Below, piece by piece: positions 1 through 9,297 of a stretch of 64,000 nucleotides of DNA. A model generated the notes under the pieces. That model saw nothing but the letters and a program-made list of their open reading frames with translations, was not told the DNA's origin and made no database searches. Each line of letters starts with the position of its first letter. Position 1 is the first letter of the stretch. A program made the translations under genes and the position numbers. The DNA is from Pseudodonghicola xiamenensis DSM 18339 (GTDB lineage: Bacteria; Pseudomonadota; Alphaproteobacteria; Rhodobacterales; Rhodobacteraceae), in the NCBI RefSeq assembly GCF_000429365.1, contig NZ_AUBS01000003.1, forward strand, positions 1 through 64,000, read 5' to 3'.

Positions 1-398
1 GGCAGGATCACCGCAAAGGGTTCGTTGGCGATCAGCCGCCGCGCGCACCACACCGCATGGCCCAGCCCCAGCGGCTTGTTCTGGCGGATATAGGCGATCG
101 CGCCGGACTCCATATCCGTCGACCGCAGCAGCTCCAGGAGCTCGGTCTTGCCCTTGCGCTTCAGCTCCTGCTCCAGCACCGGCGAGTGATCGAAATAATC
201 CTCCAGCGCCGATTTGCCCCGCGACATCACGAAGATGAATTCCTTGATCCCCGCCGCCCGCGCCTCGTCGATCGCATATTGCACCAGCGGGCGGTCCACC
301 AGCGTCATGATCTCCTTCGGCACCGATTTCGTCGCCGGCAGAAACCGTGTTCCCATCCCTGCGACCGGAAAAATCGCCTTCGTTACTTTCCTACGCAT
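1..398 (-). CDS. galU: UTP--glucose-1-phosphate uridylyltransferase (partial, C-terminus outside window)
   Basis: Makes UDP-glucose from UTP and glucose-1-phosphate in the cytoplasm, a precursor for surface glycans. The visible N-terminal 132 residues begin MRRKVTKAIFPVAGMGTRF, with the nucleotide-binding GMGTRFLPATKSVPKE loop, then VDRPLVQYAIDEA and GLGHAVWCAR, all typical of GalU. The ATG at 398 has GAGGG a few bases upstream. It lies 99 bp downstream of a glycosyltransferase gene on the same strand, in a polysaccharide-flavoured cluster. The family is usually about 295 residues, so over half is cut off by the window edge. Confidence 0.95.
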   Translation of the reverse strand, partial: MRRKVTKAIFPVAGMGTRFLPATKSVPKEIMTLVDRPLVQYAIDEARAAGIKEFIFVMSRGKSALEDYFDHSPVLEQELKRKGKTELLELLRSTDMESGAIAYIRQNKPLGLGHAVWCARRLIANEPFAVIL

Positions 399-497
399 AA
401 TTCCCTCGACCTGAGTGGAGACAATTCAATCTCCGCTCCAAGCGATAGCACGGACGATCTGCCGGAAAACATGGCCATTGCGCGAAAAATTTCCCAC

Positions 498-1775
498 TCA
501 CGGCATTTCAGCACCACAAGAGAGAGCCGCCGCATCAGGCTCCATCAGCCCCCGGACGCCGGCAATCCGTGCAATCTCGACCCGGATCCGCGGTGCGAAC
601 CGCCACGGCCGGAACAACGGCTGCCCCCTGTCACTGCGCCCGAAAAGCCCGCCCGCCTGCTCCCAGATTCCTTCGGAAGTGAACCGTACACGATGATAGA
701 GTGCGGTCGGCGACAGGCGGATCAGCGTTGCCACATTGCCCGCCGCCACCGCCGCCCGGGCATCGGCGCGCAACCGTCGCCGGTTCCAGCTGCGTCCGGC
801 GAACACCAGGCTTCGAGCGTCAGCGCGGATCGGGTAGGGTCGAAATGCCTCTGGCGACACGACCAGGGGCGACAGCGGGGCGGCCCCCCGTGTCAGCCCC
901 TCGGCATGGCCGGCCTCGAGCCCGGCAAGCAGCCGCCTGACATCGCGCGGCTCCAGACGCCCGGCCACCATATGATCCAGCGCGCGCTGTCGTTCGGCCT
1001 GGCGAATATCGGCCCAGACCGCCGCGCGCCGGCCCTCGGGGCAATGATGCTGCAGAAACACCGCCCAGCTCGCCCCGATCTCGGTCAGATCGCGCGGCAC
1101 CCGATCGTGGCGTCGCCGGGCGCTGGCGGCAAAGCCATGGTGCACCTCGGCACGCGGCACGATCGCCGTAACGGCCCCCTCTTCCGCCAGCCGCAAGTTC
1201 AGATCGGTCTCGTCCAGAAAGAAACGATAGCGCGGATCGAAACCGCCGAGCCGCGCCAGCACCTCGCGACGGATCGCCATATTGGTGCCTTCCGTCTTGA
1301 TCCCGTGGCCGGGCCGCGCAGTGAGCACGGTGATCCGATCAGGATCGACATCGAGCGGCGTTTCATGCCCCGCCCAATCCACCGATGCGGCCTTCGACTG
1401 AAAGGTAATCCCGTTGCGCCCGCGCACGAAACCGCCCGCCGCCACCACCTGCGGATCGGCGAAAGCCATGGCCAGATGCGCCAGCCACAGCGGTTCGGGC
1501 ACGGCATCGTCATCAATGAAAGCGACGATCTCGCCCGCCGCCACGGCAACTCCGAGGTTGCGCGCCGACGAGATATTGGGCTGATCGAAAACCACCTGCT
1601 TGACCCGCTCTGCCAGCGGCAGGGCACGCAGCATGGCCATACCATCGGGGTCGGCCACCACAACCGTCTCGAAGGCGGGATAGCGCAGCTGCGCCACCCC
1701 AAGCAGGCAGCGGCGCAGCGCTTGCGGACGATGCCGGCTGACGATCACGACCGAGATCGTCAGCGGCGCGCTCAT
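498..1775 (-). CDS. Family 2 glycosyltransferase
   Basis: Inverting GT-A fold glycosyltransferase, probably acting on a surface polysaccharide; donor and acceptor are unknown. It is 425 residues long. The N-terminal ISVVIVSRHRP strand, the acidic triplet at D88-D90 (AFIDDDAVPEP) that would bind the metal-nucleotide sugar, and the later FFLDETDLNLRL motif fit the GT2 pattern. There is no signal peptide or membrane segment, so it should be cytosolic or peripheral. The roughly 200-residue C-terminal part is Arg-rich and I do not recognise it. The start overlaps the kdsB stop by 4 bp, so the two are translationally coupled in a likely cysQ-kdsB-GT2-galU transcript. Confidence 0.85.
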   Translation of the reverse strand: MSAPLTISVVIVSRHRPQALRRCLLGVAQLRYPAFETVVVADPDGMAMLRALPLAERVKQVVFDQPNISSARNLGVAVAAGEIVAFIDDDAVPEPLWLAHLAMAFADPQVVAAGGFVRGRNGITFQSKAASVDWAGHETPLDVDPDRITVLTARPGHGIKTEGTNMAIRREVLARLGGFDPRYRFFLDETDLNLRLAEEGAVTAIVPRAEVHHGFAASARRRHDRVPRDLTEIGASWAVFLQHHCPEGRRAAVWADIRQAERQRALDHMVAGRLEPRDVRRLLAGLEAGHAEGLTRGAAPLSPLVVSPEAFRPYPIRADARSLVFAGRSWNRRRLRADARAAVAAGNVATLIRLSPTALYHRVRFTSEGIWEQAGGLFGRSDRGQPLFRPWRFAPRIRVEIARIAGVRGLMEPDAAALSCGAEMP

Positions 1776-2572
1776 TCCACGCCCATCTCGCGCATCATGG
1801 TTTCCAGACGCGGAACATCCTCAGGGTTGTTCAGCTCCCAGAACTGGCGGCCGCGCGCCTCGACCTCGACGCAGAGGATACGGTGATCGTGTTCGAGAAA
1901 GCGGAGCTGTTCCAGCCCTTCGAGGCCCTCCAGCGGGCCCGCGTCCCAACGCGGATAGGCGCCCAGTGCCGAGGGGCGATAAGCATAGACGCCGACATGG
2001 TGGAACACCGGAGTCGGCGCGTCGTCCGCGTAGCGCTGCGCGGTATAGGGGATTACCTCTTTCGAAAAATAGAGCGCATGATTCTCCCGGGTAAAGACGG
2101 CAGTGGTTCCGCCCACCCTCCCGGCCTTGCGATCGTCGAGAAAACCGTTCAGCGCCCGACCGTCACAGCGCAGCACCGGGGTGGCGACCTCGGCCATAGG
2201 ATCGGCGCGAAGACCCGCGACCAGATCCTCGACGAACCAGGCCGGCGTCAGGGGCGCGTCGCCCTGCAGGTTGACCACGATGTCATAGCCACCGCCCAGG
2301 TTATCCAGCACCTCGGCACAGCGCTCGGTGCCATTGGCGCAGGAGGTCGAGGTCATCACCACCTCGGCGCCAAAGCTTTCCGCCGCCTCGCGGATACGAT
2401 CGTCATCCGTGGCGACGACCACCCGGTCGACCCCACGAACGGCGCTGGCCGCTTCCCAACTGCGCTGGATCAGGCTTTTGCCCTGACCCGAGGCGCCCTT
2501 AAGTTCCACCAACGGCTTGCCCGGATAGCGGGTAGAGGCGAAGCGCGCCGGAATCGCGACCAGGACGGACAT
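1772..2572 (-). CDS. kdsB: 3-deoxy-manno-octulosonate cytidylyltransferase (CMP-KDO synthetase)
   Basis: Activates KDO with CTP to CMP-KDO for lipid A core or KDO-linked capsule. It is 266 residues, close to the family length. The N-terminus VLVAIPARFASTRYPGKPL is the diagnostic nucleotide-binding motif, followed by VVVATDDDRI and NLQGDAPL. I chose the ATG at 2572 over the GTG at 2575 because GAAGGAAG sits at proper spacing; it shares one base with the cysQ stop (TGATG). With the KpsM-like permease nearby, a capsule role is as plausible as an LPS role. Confidence 0.93.
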   Translation of the reverse strand: MSVLVAIPARFASTRYPGKPLVELKGASGQGKSLIQRSWEAASAVRGVDRVVVATDDDRIREAAESFGAEVVMTSTSCANGTERCAEVLDNLGGGYDIVVNLQGDAPLTPAWFVEDLVAGLRADPMAEVATPVLRCDGRALNGFLDDRKAGRVGGTTAVFTRENHALYFSKEVIPYTAQRYADDAPTPVFHHVGVYAYRPSALGAYPRWDAGPLEGLEGLEQLRFLEHDHRILCVEVEARGRQFWELNNPEDVPRLETMMREMGVE

Positions 2573-3369
2573 CACGCTTCCTTCAGCTCAACGCCAGGGG
2601 CGTAGGCGATAAAGAAAGGGTTGGCATAGCCATCCTTGCCATAGGTCAGCGGCGTGTGATCGTCGAAACGCACCACCTTGCCGCCGGCGCCCAGCAGCAC
2701 GGCGTGACCGGCGGCCGTGTCCCACTCCATGGTACGGCCAACCCGCGGATAAAGATCGGCCTCGCCGGTGGCGACCAGGCAGAATTTTAGCGAAGAGCCT
2801 GCGCTCTTGCTGTCCTTAACCTTGTATTTGTTGATGTAATCGTCGGTCGCCTGATCGCGGTGCGATTTCGACGCAACCACCATCAGCGCGTCATTGTCGC
2901 TATCGGCCACGTGGATCGGAGTGATATCGCCCATCACGCCGGGATCGAAGGCGCCGGTCTCCTCCACCGAAGATCCATCGGCCAGAGTGAAGAACATACG
3001 GTTGCGCGCCGGCGCATAGACCACGCCCCGGGTCGGAACGCCGGCCTCGACCAGCGCGATGTTGACGGTGAAATCGCCGCGGCGGTTGACGAATTCCTTG
3101 GTCCCGTCCAGCGGATCGACGATCAGGAAGGTGTCGCCCTTCTGCTTGTGCGATCCGGCCTGTTCCTCGGTCACCAGCATGACATCAGGGAAGGCCGCGC
3201 GGAGCCCTGCGGAGATCAGTTCGTCCGCCGCCTCGTCTGCTTCGGTCACCGGACTGTCATCCGATTTTACCTTCACGGCGAAGTCGTCGGCGTTATAGAT
3301 CTCCATGATCTTCACCCCCGCCTCGATGGCGAGCTTGCGGATCACGGGAATTAAGGCATCATATTCCAC
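2572..3369 (-). CDS. cysQ: 3'(2'),5'-bisphosphate nucleotidase, CysQ family
   Basis: Inositol-monophosphatase-fold, Mg2+-dependent phosphatase that removes PAP/PAPS by-products of sulfate activation. The metal-binding motif IVDPLDGTKEFVNR and the later MEWDTAAGHAVL motif are present. Start: a GTG at 3369 with GGAG seven bases upstream gives VEYDALIPVIRKLAIEAG and 265 residues; an upstream extension in the same frame has no family resemblance. It is the first gene of the likely cysQ-kdsB-GT2-galU run and is divergent from the ABC permease. PAP recycling beside a polysaccharide locus could reflect sulfated glycans, but that is inference. Confidence 0.92.
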   Translation of the reverse strand: MEYDALIPVIRKLAIEAGVKIMEIYNADDFAVKVKSDDSPVTEADEAADELISAGLRAAFPDVMLVTEEQAGSHKQKGDTFLIVDPLDGTKEFVNRRGDFTVNIALVEAGVPTRGVVYAPARNRMFFTLADGSSVEETGAFDPGVMGDITPIHVADSDNDALMVVASKSHRDQATDDYINKYKVKDSKSAGSSLKFCLVATGEADLYPRVGRTMEWDTAAGHAVLLGAGGKVVRFDDHTPLTYGKDGYANPFFIAYAPGVELKEA

Positions 3370-3487
3370 AAAAAAGCTCCAATTTTGCGCTTGGTTCACA
3401 ATACATCTGCGGTCACTTATGCTGCGGGCCGGCCGGATCGGCAAGGTTTCCGTGGTCCCGCGGACAGTGCAACAGGACAGGGTGGCA

Positions 3488-4309
3488 ATGTTTCAATACC
3501 GGTCGAACAGTTCGAAGTTCTCCAGCGCCCTGACGATTCTGGAGCTGATCTTCCATTCTGTTGTCCGCCATGTTCGATCGGCACACAGCAACGCCTTCAT
3601 CGCCATTGGCAAGAACATGCTGCAAGTGGTGGTTTTCGTCCTGGCATTCTATCTGATGTTCTCCGTTCTCGGACTGCGCCGGTCTGCCGTGCGGGGCGAC
3701 TTCCTGCTGTACATGATGTCGGGGATTTTCCTCTTCATGTGCCACACCAAGGCGGTGGGCGCCGTCGTCAAGTCCGAGGGGCCCAACCACCCGATGATGC
3801 AGCACGCGCCGATGAATACGGTGATCTCGATTTCCGCTGCCGCGGTCGGATCGCTCTATATCCAGGTGCTGACGATGTTCGTGCTGTTGTTCGGCTATCA
3901 CGTCGCCATCAAGCCGATCACCATCGAGGACCCCGCCGGCGCCTTTGCAATGCTGATGCTGGCCTGGTTCAGCGGCTGCGCGGTCGGGCTGGTGCTGCTG
4001 GCGCTCAGGCCCTGGTTCCCGACGGCCGTCGGCCTGATCTCAACCATCTACCAGCGGGCCAATATGATCGCCTCGGGCAAGATGTTCCTGGCCAACAACT
4101 TGCCCGGCTACATGCTGCCGATCTTTTCCTGGAACCCGCTGTTTCACACCATCGACCAGGCGCGCGGCTATGTTTTCATCAACTACAATCCGATGAATAC
4201 CAATTGGCACTATACGCTCTGGGTCGGGATCGTGCTGACGATGATCGGGCTGATGGGCGAATTCTACACCCGCCGCCATGCCTCGCTGAGCTGGAGCGCG
4301 CGGCGCTGA
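3488..4309 (+). CDS. ABC-2 type permease, capsule/polysaccharide export (KpsM/Wzm-like)
   Basis: Membrane subunit of a polysaccharide ABC exporter. It is 273 residues with about six hydrophobic segments (for example VVFVLAFYLMFSVLG, FLLYMMSGIFLFM, YIQVLTMFVLLFGY, ACAVGLVLLAL-like, TLWVGIVLTMIGLMG). The C-terminal region contains SWNPLFHTIDQARGYVF, typical of ABC-2 permeases of capsule systems. The ATG at 3488 follows an AGGGTGG ribosome site. No ATP-binding partner is adjacent, so the KpsT/Wzt ATPase must be elsewhere. It is transcribed away from cysQ and ends 10 bp before the convergent alkB gene. Confidence 0.82.
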   Translation: MFQYRSNSSKFSSALTILELIFHSVVRHVRSAHSNAFIAIGKNMLQVVVFVLAFYLMFSVLGLRRSAVRGDFLLYMMSGIFLFMCHTKAVGAVVKSEGPNHPMMQHAPMNTVISISAAAVGSLYIQVLTMFVLLFGYHVAIKPITIEDPAGAFAMLMLAWFSGCAVGLVLLALRPWFPTAVGLISTIYQRANMIASGKMFLANNLPGYMLPIFSWNPLFHTIDQARGYVFINYNPMNTNWHYTLWVGIVLTMIGLMGEFYTRRHASLSWSARR

Positions 4310-4319
4310 GGCTGCGCCG

Positions 4320-4922
4320 CTACTCCACCACTCTGAGCGTCAGGTTCAACCGCCCCCCGCGCGGCAGCAGGCGCGAGGATTTGAAGCGGATCCGGTCCAC
4401 TCCGTGATAGGCCAGCCGCGCCGCCCCCCCCATCACCACCACGTCCCCGGAACTGAGCCAGATCGATTCCGTCTTGCCGCCTCGTGTCGGATTGCCCATG
4501 CGAAACAACCCGTCGTCGCCGAGCGACACCGAAACCACCGGCCAGGAAAAATCGGCTTCGTCCTTGTCCTGATGCAGGCCCATCCGGGCGCCTTCGCCAT
4601 AATAGTTGATCAGGCAACTGTCGGGCCGACGGTCCAGCCCGGTCACCTGATCCCAAAGCCGCAGGATCGGTTCCGGTATCTCCGGCCAGCCCATTCCCTT
4701 GGGGTGCTGCGCCTCATAGCGATACCCAGCCTTGTCCGATAGCCATCCCAGCCGTCCGGCCGAAGTCATCCGGACCGACATCGCCTTGCCCGACGGGGTC
4801 GTTGGATGAAACGGCGGCACGGCCTTCAGAACCGGGCGCAAGGCCTCGATCAACTCGGCCTGCCCGGCGGCGTCCAGCCAAGATTTCAACACCACGAAAT
4901 CGCGGATCACCAGCCGCGCCAT
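4320..4922 (-). CDS. alkB: AlkB-type alpha-ketoglutarate-dependent dioxygenase
   Basis: Fe(II)/2-oxoglutarate enzyme that removes methyl groups from alkylated bases (1-meA, 3-meC) in DNA or RNA. It is 200 residues, the bacterial AlkB size. The iron ligands are H117-x-D119 (GLHQDKDE) and H173 (LAYHGVDRI). The 2-oxoglutarate arginines are in the RLNLTLR signature (R191, R197), and [10 protein letters not shown] precedes the first ligand. It is convergent with the ABC permease and divergent from dnaK. No Ada box was recognised. Confidence 0.95.
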   Translation of the reverse strand: MARLVIRDFVVLKSWLDAAGQAELIEALRPVLKAVPPFHPTTPSGKAMSVRMTSAGRLGWLSDKAGYRYEAQHPKGMGWPEIPEPILRLWDQVTGLDRRPDSCLINYYGEGARMGLHQDKDEADFSWPVVSVSLGDDGLFRMGNPTRGGKTESIWLSSGDVVVMGGAARLAYHGVDRIRFKSSRLLPRGGRLNLTLRVVE

Positions 4923-5006
4923 CGCCCAAAACTCCTACATCCCCAGAGCCTTGCAAAAAAACGCACGCGCCATCACGGATTCGTGAAATCCAGGGGGCAT
5001 GGATGG

Positions 5007-5035
5007 TTGCAGGCCCATTTCCCGCTTCCTATATA
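5007..5035 (+). promoter_or_regulatory. Candidate dnaK promoter
   Basis: TTGCAG at 5007-5012 and TATATA at 5030-5035 are separated by 17 bp. The -10 region reads CCTATAT, which also resembles the RpoH-type -10 of alphaproteobacteria. It is about 135 bp before the dnaK ATG and would give a long 5' untranslated leader. This is pattern reading only. No CIRCE palindrome was seen upstream of dnaK. Confidence 0.4.
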
Positions 5036-5170
5036 CGGCTGGACGCGCAATGGCACGCCCGGCATCAAGCCGCCGGAAGCAGGCCAGAGTGCACCGGAAT
5101 CGGGGTCAGGATGCCGAAACGGGTTCGGACCTCGGGTAATCGCCTTGAATGCAATAAGGGATCGAAACAC

Positions 5171-7090
5171 ATGAGCAAAGTTATCGGGATCGACCTTGGC
5201 ACCACCAACAGCTGTGTCGCCATCATGGACGGCTCGCAGCCCAAGGTCATTGAAAACTCCGAAGGGGCGCGTACCACCCCGTCGATCGTCGCCTTCACCG
5301 ATGAAGAGCGTCTGGTCGGTCAGGCCGCGAAACGTCAGGCCGTGACCAACCCCAACAACACCGTTTTCGGCGTCAAGCGCCTGATCGGTCGTCGGTTTGA
5401 CGACGCGGCGGTTGCCAGCGACAAGAACCACCTCCCCTACACGATTGTCGATGGCGGCAATGGTGACGCATGGGTCGAAGCGCATAGCGAGAAATATTCA
5501 CCGTCGCAAATCTCTGCCTTCATCCTAGGCAAGATGAAGGAAACCGCCGAAAGCTATCTCGGCGAGGAAGTGACGCAGGCCGTCATCACCGTGCCCGCCT
5601 ATTTCAACGATGCCCAGCGTCAGGCCACCAAGGACGCCGGCAAGATCGCCGGTCTGGAAGTGCTGCGGATCATCAACGAACCGACGGCTGCCGCGCTGGC
5701 CTACGGGCTCGACAAGGAAGAAAGCCACACCATCGCGGTCTATGACCTCGGCGGCGGTACTTTCGACGTCACCATCCTGGAAATCGACGACGGCCTGTTC
5801 GAAGTGAAATCCACCAACGGGGACACTTTCCTCGGCGGGGAAGACTTCGACATGCGGATCGTCAGCTATCTGGCCGACCAGTTCAAGAAAGAGCATGGCG
5901 TCGACCTGACCAAGGACAAGATGGCGTTGCAGCGTCTGAAGGAAGCTGCCGAAAAGGCCAAGATCGAGCTGTCTTCCAGCCAGCAAACCGAAATCAACCA
6001 GCCGTTCATTTCGATGGACGCCAAGACCGGCACCCCGTTGCACATGGTCATGAAACTGACCCGTGCCAAACTGGAATCTCTGGTCAGCGACCTGATCAAA
6101 CGGTCGATGGACCCCTGCAAAGCGGCCCTGAAAGACGCCGGCATCTCGGCCTCCGACGTGGACGAGGTGGTGCTGGTCGGTGGTATGACCCGGATGCCGA
6201 AGGTCGTCGAAGAGGTGACCAAGTTCTTCGGGAAAGAACCGCACAAAGGTGTGAACCCGGATGAAGTGGTTGCCATGGGCGCCGCAATCCAGGCCGGCGT
6301 GCTGCAAGGTGACGTCAAGGATGTGGTCCTGCTCGACGTGACCCCGCTGTCGCTGGGGATCGAAACCCTGGGTGGCGTGTTCACCCGGCTGATCGACCGT
6401 AACACCACGATCCCGACCAAGAAGTCTCAGGTCTTCTCGACCGCCGAGGACAATCAGTCGGCCGTGACCATCCGGGTGTTCCAGGGCGAACGCGAAATGG
6501 CAGCGGACAACAAGCTGCTGGGTCAGTTCAACCTTGAAAACATCCCGCCGGCCCCGCGCGGCATGCCGCAGATCGAAGTGACCTTCGACATCGACGCCAA
6601 CGGTATCGTGTCGGTCGGCGCCAAGGACAAGGGCACCGGCAAGGAACAGCAGATCACCATCCAGGCCTCGGGCGGTCTGTCCGACGATGACATCGAAAAG
6701 ATGGTCAAGGATGCCGAGGACAACGCCGAAGCCGACAAGGCGCGCCGCGAGCTGATCGAGGCCAAGAACCAGGCCGAAAGCCTGATCCATTCGACCGAGA
6801 AGTCGATCGAGGACCATGGCGACAAGGTCGATCCTTCGACCGTCGAGGCAATCGAACTGGCCCTGGCCGCGCTGAAGGACGATCTGGAAAAAGACAACGT
6901 CACCGCCGACAAGATCAAGTCGGGGATCCAGAACGTGACCGAAGTGGCAATGCGTCTGGGCGAGGCCATCTACAAGGCCAGCCAAGAGGAAGCCAGCGAC
7001 GAGCCTGCCGCCGCCGATGCCGGCCCCGGTGAAGACGATATCGTCGACGCCGAGTTCGAAGACCTCGGCGAGGACAAGAAACGGTCCTAA
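5171..7090 (+). CDS. dnaK: Hsp70 chaperone DnaK
   Basis: ATP-driven cytosolic chaperone that folds and refolds proteins with DnaJ and GrpE. It is 639 residues. The N-terminal ATPase has [29 protein letters not shown] and [12 protein letters not shown]; the substrate-binding domain has [16 protein letters not shown]; the tail [12 protein letters not shown] matches alphaproteobacterial DnaK. I chose the ATG at 5171 ([16 protein letters not shown] upstream); an in-frame extension upstream lacks DnaK character. dnaJ follows after 78 bp. grpE and hrcA lie about 50 kb away in this window. Confidence 0.99.
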   Translation: MSKVIGIDLGTTNSCVAIMDGSQPKVIENSEGARTTPSIVAFTDEERLVGQAAKRQAVTNPNNTVFGVKRLIGRRFDDAAVASDKNHLPYTIVDGGNGDAWVEAHSEKYSPSQISAFILGKMKETAESYLGEEVTQAVITVPAYFNDAQRQATKDAGKIAGLEVLRIINEPTAAALAYGLDKEESHTIAVYDLGGGTFDVTILEIDDGLFEVKSTNGDTFLGGEDFDMRIVSYLADQFKKEHGVDLTKDKMALQRLKEAAEKAKIELSSSQQTEINQPFISMDAKTGTPLHMVMKLTRAKLESLVSDLIKRSMDPCKAALKDAGISASDVDEVVLVGGMTRMPKVVEEVTKFFGKEPHKGVNPDEVVAMGAAIQAGVLQGDVKDVVLLDVTPLSLGIETLGGVFTRLIDRNTTIPTKKSQVFSTAEDNQSAVTIRVFQGEREMAADNKLLGQFNLENIPPAPRGMPQIEVTFDIDANGIVSVGAKDKGTGKEQQITIQASGGLSDDDIEKMVKDAEDNAEADKARRELIEAKNQAESLIHSTEKSIEDHGDKVDPSTVEAIELALAALKDDLEKDNVTADKIKSGIQNVTEVAMRLGEAIYKASQEEASDEPAAADAGPGEDDIVDAEFEDLGEDKKRS

Positions 7091-7110
7091 GGCGTAACAC
7101 CGGACGAAGA

Positions 7111-7139
7111 CGGGCCGGTCCGGGACCCGGGCCGGCCCG
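7111..7139 (+). other. Strong GC hairpin between dnaK and dnaJ
   Basis: A near-perfect dyad centred at 7125: an 8-bp outer arm CGGGCCGG/CCGGCCCG, one T-G wobble position, and a CCGGG/CCCGG inner arm. No T-run follows, so it is not a classical terminator. It could lower read-through into dnaJ or protect the dnaK 3' end, but that is inference. Confidence 0.6.
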
Positions 7140-7168
7140 CTTACGTTCCGGGGAGAGGATAATGACCG

Positions 7169-8314
7169 ATGTCAAAACGTGACTATTACGACGTTCTCGG
7201 GGTCTCAAAAGGCGCATCGGCTGACGAGCTGAAAAAGGCGTATCGCAAAAAGGCCAAAGAGCTTCACCCCGACCGCAACAAGGATAACCCGGACGCCGAA
7301 TCCCTGTTCAAGGAAGTGAACGAGGCTTACGACGTTCTCAAAGACCCGGAGAAAAAGGCCGCTTACGACCGCTTCGGCCACGCTGCTTTCGAAGGTGGCA
7401 TGGGCGGCGGACCGCGCCCCGGTGCCGGCGGCTTTGGTGGCGGCGGTGACTTTTCTTCCGCTTTTTCCGACGTCTTCGACGATCTCTTCGGGGATTTCAT
7501 GGGCGGTCAGCGGGGCCGGCAGCGTGCCACCCGCGGATCGGACCTGCGTTATAACCTGCGGGTGACCCTGGAAGAGGCCTATTCGGGCATTCAGAAGACG
7601 ATCAACGTGCCCACCTCGGTCTCCTGCTCGGCCTGCGACGGGACCGGTGCCGAAGGTGGCTCGGAACCCACTACCTGTCCCACCTGTTCGGGCATGGGCA
7701 AGGTGCGGGCGCAACAGGGGTTCTTTACCGTGGAACGCACCTGTCCTACCTGTAGCGGGACCGGGCAGATCATCCAGAACCCCTGCAAAGTCTGCGGTGG
7801 TGCCGGGCGGACCGAAAAGGATCGCGCGCTCAGCGTCAATATTCCCGCCGGCGTTGAAACCGGCACCCGGATCCGGCTTGCCGGTGAGGGCGAGGCAGGA
7901 ATGCGCGGTGGGCCGTCTGGCGATCTGTACATCTTCGTCGAAGTGGCGCCGCACAAGCTGTTCGAACGCGATGGCGTGAACCTCTATTGCCATGTCCCCG
8001 TCAGCATGACGACCGCAGCGCTTGGCGGCGCCATCGAGGTGCCAACGATCGACGGCGGCCGCGGTCGGGTGCAGATCCCGGCGGGCAGCCAGTCGGGCCG
8101 GCAAATGCGCTTGCGCAGCAAGGGCATGCCGGCGCTGCGCGGCGGCGGCAAGGGCGATATGTACATCGAATTGAAGGTGGAAACCCCGGTCAACCTGACC
8201 AGCAAGCAGAAGGAGCTGCTGAAGGAATTCGATGCGCTTTCCGAGGATAACAACCCCGAAAGCAAGAGCTTCTTTTCCTCGGTCAAATCCTTCTGGGACA
8301 GCATGAAAGGGTAA
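7169..8314 (+). CDS. dnaJ: Hsp40 co-chaperone DnaJ
   Basis: Type I J-protein that stimulates DnaK ATPase and delivers substrates. It is 381 residues. Domains in order: J-domain (residues 1-70) with HPD in [10 protein letters not shown]; Gly/Phe-rich linker (about 75-115); cysteine-rich zinc domain with four CxxCxGxG repeats ([32 protein letters not shown]); and the C-terminal substrate domain. Downstream of dnaK on the same strand. A six-codon frame (ATG at 7162, MTDVKT then stop) overlaps the start and has the better-spaced GAGAGGA, which may modulate initiation. Confidence 0.99.
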   Translation: MSKRDYYDVLGVSKGASADELKKAYRKKAKELHPDRNKDNPDAESLFKEVNEAYDVLKDPEKKAAYDRFGHAAFEGGMGGGPRPGAGGFGGGGDFSSAFSDVFDDLFGDFMGGQRGRQRATRGSDLRYNLRVTLEEAYSGIQKTINVPTSVSCSACDGTGAEGGSEPTTCPTCSGMGKVRAQQGFFTVERTCPTCSGTGQIIQNPCKVCGGAGRTEKDRALSVNIPAGVETGTRIRLAGEGEAGMRGGPSGDLYIFVEVAPHKLFERDGVNLYCHVPVSMTTAALGGAIEVPTIDGGRGRVQIPAGSQSGRQMRLRSKGMPALRGGGKGDMYIELKVETPVNLTSKQKELLKEFDALSEDNNPESKSFFSSVKSFWDSMKG

Positions 8315-8326
8315 GCAAGCCTCTTG

Positions 8327-8349
8327 GAAACGCTCCGGTGGAGCGTTTC
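8327..8349 (+). other. Perfect hairpin just after dnaJ
   Basis: GAAACGCTCC, a GGT loop, then GGAGCGTTTC: ten perfect base pairs starting 12 bp after the dnaJ stop. The T-run is only three bases and part of it lies in the stem, so it may be a 3'-end stabiliser. A better terminator follows at 8395. Confidence 0.55.
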
Positions 8350-8394
8350 GCTTGCGAACGGGCAAAGCCCCGGAACACCCCCAGACCTGCCACA

Positions 8395-8422
8395 ACACCC
8401 GCCATCGCTGGCGGGTGTTTTT
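8395..8422 (+). terminator. Intrinsic terminator of dnaK-dnaJ
   Basis: AACACCCGCCA, a TCGC loop, then TGGCGGGTGTT, followed by more T residues: an 11-bp stem with a U-rich tail. It is placed 80 bp after the dnaJ stop and well before radC. Confidence 0.88.
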
Positions 8423-8486
8423 CTTTTCCAAAGACCTCCACCCAGAATCGGTAGAAGAAGAGCAGACAGACCTCCCCACCGAATTA

Positions 8487-8502
8487 TTAACCATACGTTT
8501 AC
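8487..8502 (+). promoter_or_regulatory. CtrA-like box upstream of radC
   Basis: TTAACCATACGTTTAC fits TTAA-N7-TTAAC with one mismatch in the second half. It is 25 bp before the radC ATG. The CtrA consensus is established for alphaproteobacteria; binding here is only a pattern match. Confidence 0.3.
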
Positions 8503-8526
8503 CTTGCGCGCGCATCCTCTCGGACC

Positions 8527-9294
8527 ATGAGCCCGCCCGATGCCTTTCAAGACGCCCGCACGTCGCTGTTCGCGCCGGATGAAGCACCGGAAGTCGCCCT
8601 GCCATCATCATCGGGGCGGCTGCCGTCCTATATCCGCGATCACCGTCAACGGCTGCGCGACCGCTTCCTGCAGGGCGGTGCCGCAGCAATGCCGGATTAC
8701 GAACTGCTGGAGCTTCTGCTGTTCCGCTCGATCCCCCGGCGCGACGTGAAGCCGCTGGCGCGCCCCCTTCTCGATCATTTCGGCGACATCAACCGGGTGC
8801 TTGCGGCACCGCCGGCACGGCTGGAAACGGTCGAGGGTATCGGGCCTGCCACCATCGCCGATCTGAAGATCGTCGAGGCCGTGGCCCACCGCATGGCCCG
8901 CGCCCGGGTGATGCAGCGGCATGTGATCTCAAGCTGGGACGCGGTTCTGGACTATTGCCACACCACGATGTCGCATCGTGAGACCGAGCAATTCCGTATC
9001 CTCTATCTCGACATCAAGAACACGCTGATCGCCGACGAGGAACAAGCGCACGGGACCGTCGACCATGTGCCGGTCTACCCGCGCGAGGTCGCCAAGCGCG
9101 CGTTGGAACTGAACGCCTCAGCGCTGATCTTGGTGCACAACCACCCCTCGGGCGACCCCAGCCCATCGCAATCCGACATCCGCATGACCGAGAAGATTCA
9201 CGATGCCTGCGCAACCCTGGGCATCACCTTGCACGACCATCTGATCGTCGGGAAATCCACCGAGCTCAGCTTTCGCGCCGAGGGGTATCTGTGA
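8527..9294 (+). CDS. radC: RadC/JAB-domain protein (DNA repair RadC family)
   Basis: The role of RadC is unsettled; the name comes from old E. coli repair genetics. It is 255 residues. The N-terminal helix-hairpin-helix-like part (YELLELLLFRSIPRRDVKPLA, VEGIGPATIADLK) precedes a C-terminal JAB/MPN metal-binding domain with the conserved HNHPSGDPSPSQSD motif (about residue 203 on). The ATG at 8527 is the only reasonable start. It stands alone between the dnaJ terminator and the convergent PBP-OmpA gene, ending 3 bp before that gene's stop. No mobile element was seen nearby. Confidence 0.93.
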   Translation: MSPPDAFQDARTSLFAPDEAPEVALPSSSGRLPSYIRDHRQRLRDRFLQGGAAAMPDYELLELLLFRSIPRRDVKPLARPLLDHFGDINRVLAAPPARLETVEGIGPATIADLKIVEAVAHRMARARVMQRHVISSWDAVLDYCHTTMSHRETEQFRILYLDIKNTLIADEEQAHGTVDHVPVYPREVAKRALELNASALILVHNHPSGDPSPSQSDIRMTEKIHDACATLGITLHDHLIVGKSTELSFRAEGYL

Positions 9295-9297
9295 CCC

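Noticed and set aside
57-1886. A 609-codon plus-strand frame across galU and the glycosyltransferase
   Set aside because: It crosses two genes on the other strand and an intergenic gap, and shows no domain.
4310-5170. An extension of dnaK to an upstream start at about 4802
   Set aside because: The extra 120 residues are Arg/Pro-rich, lie opposite alkB, and lack DnaK similarity; [10 protein letters not shown] is the standard start.
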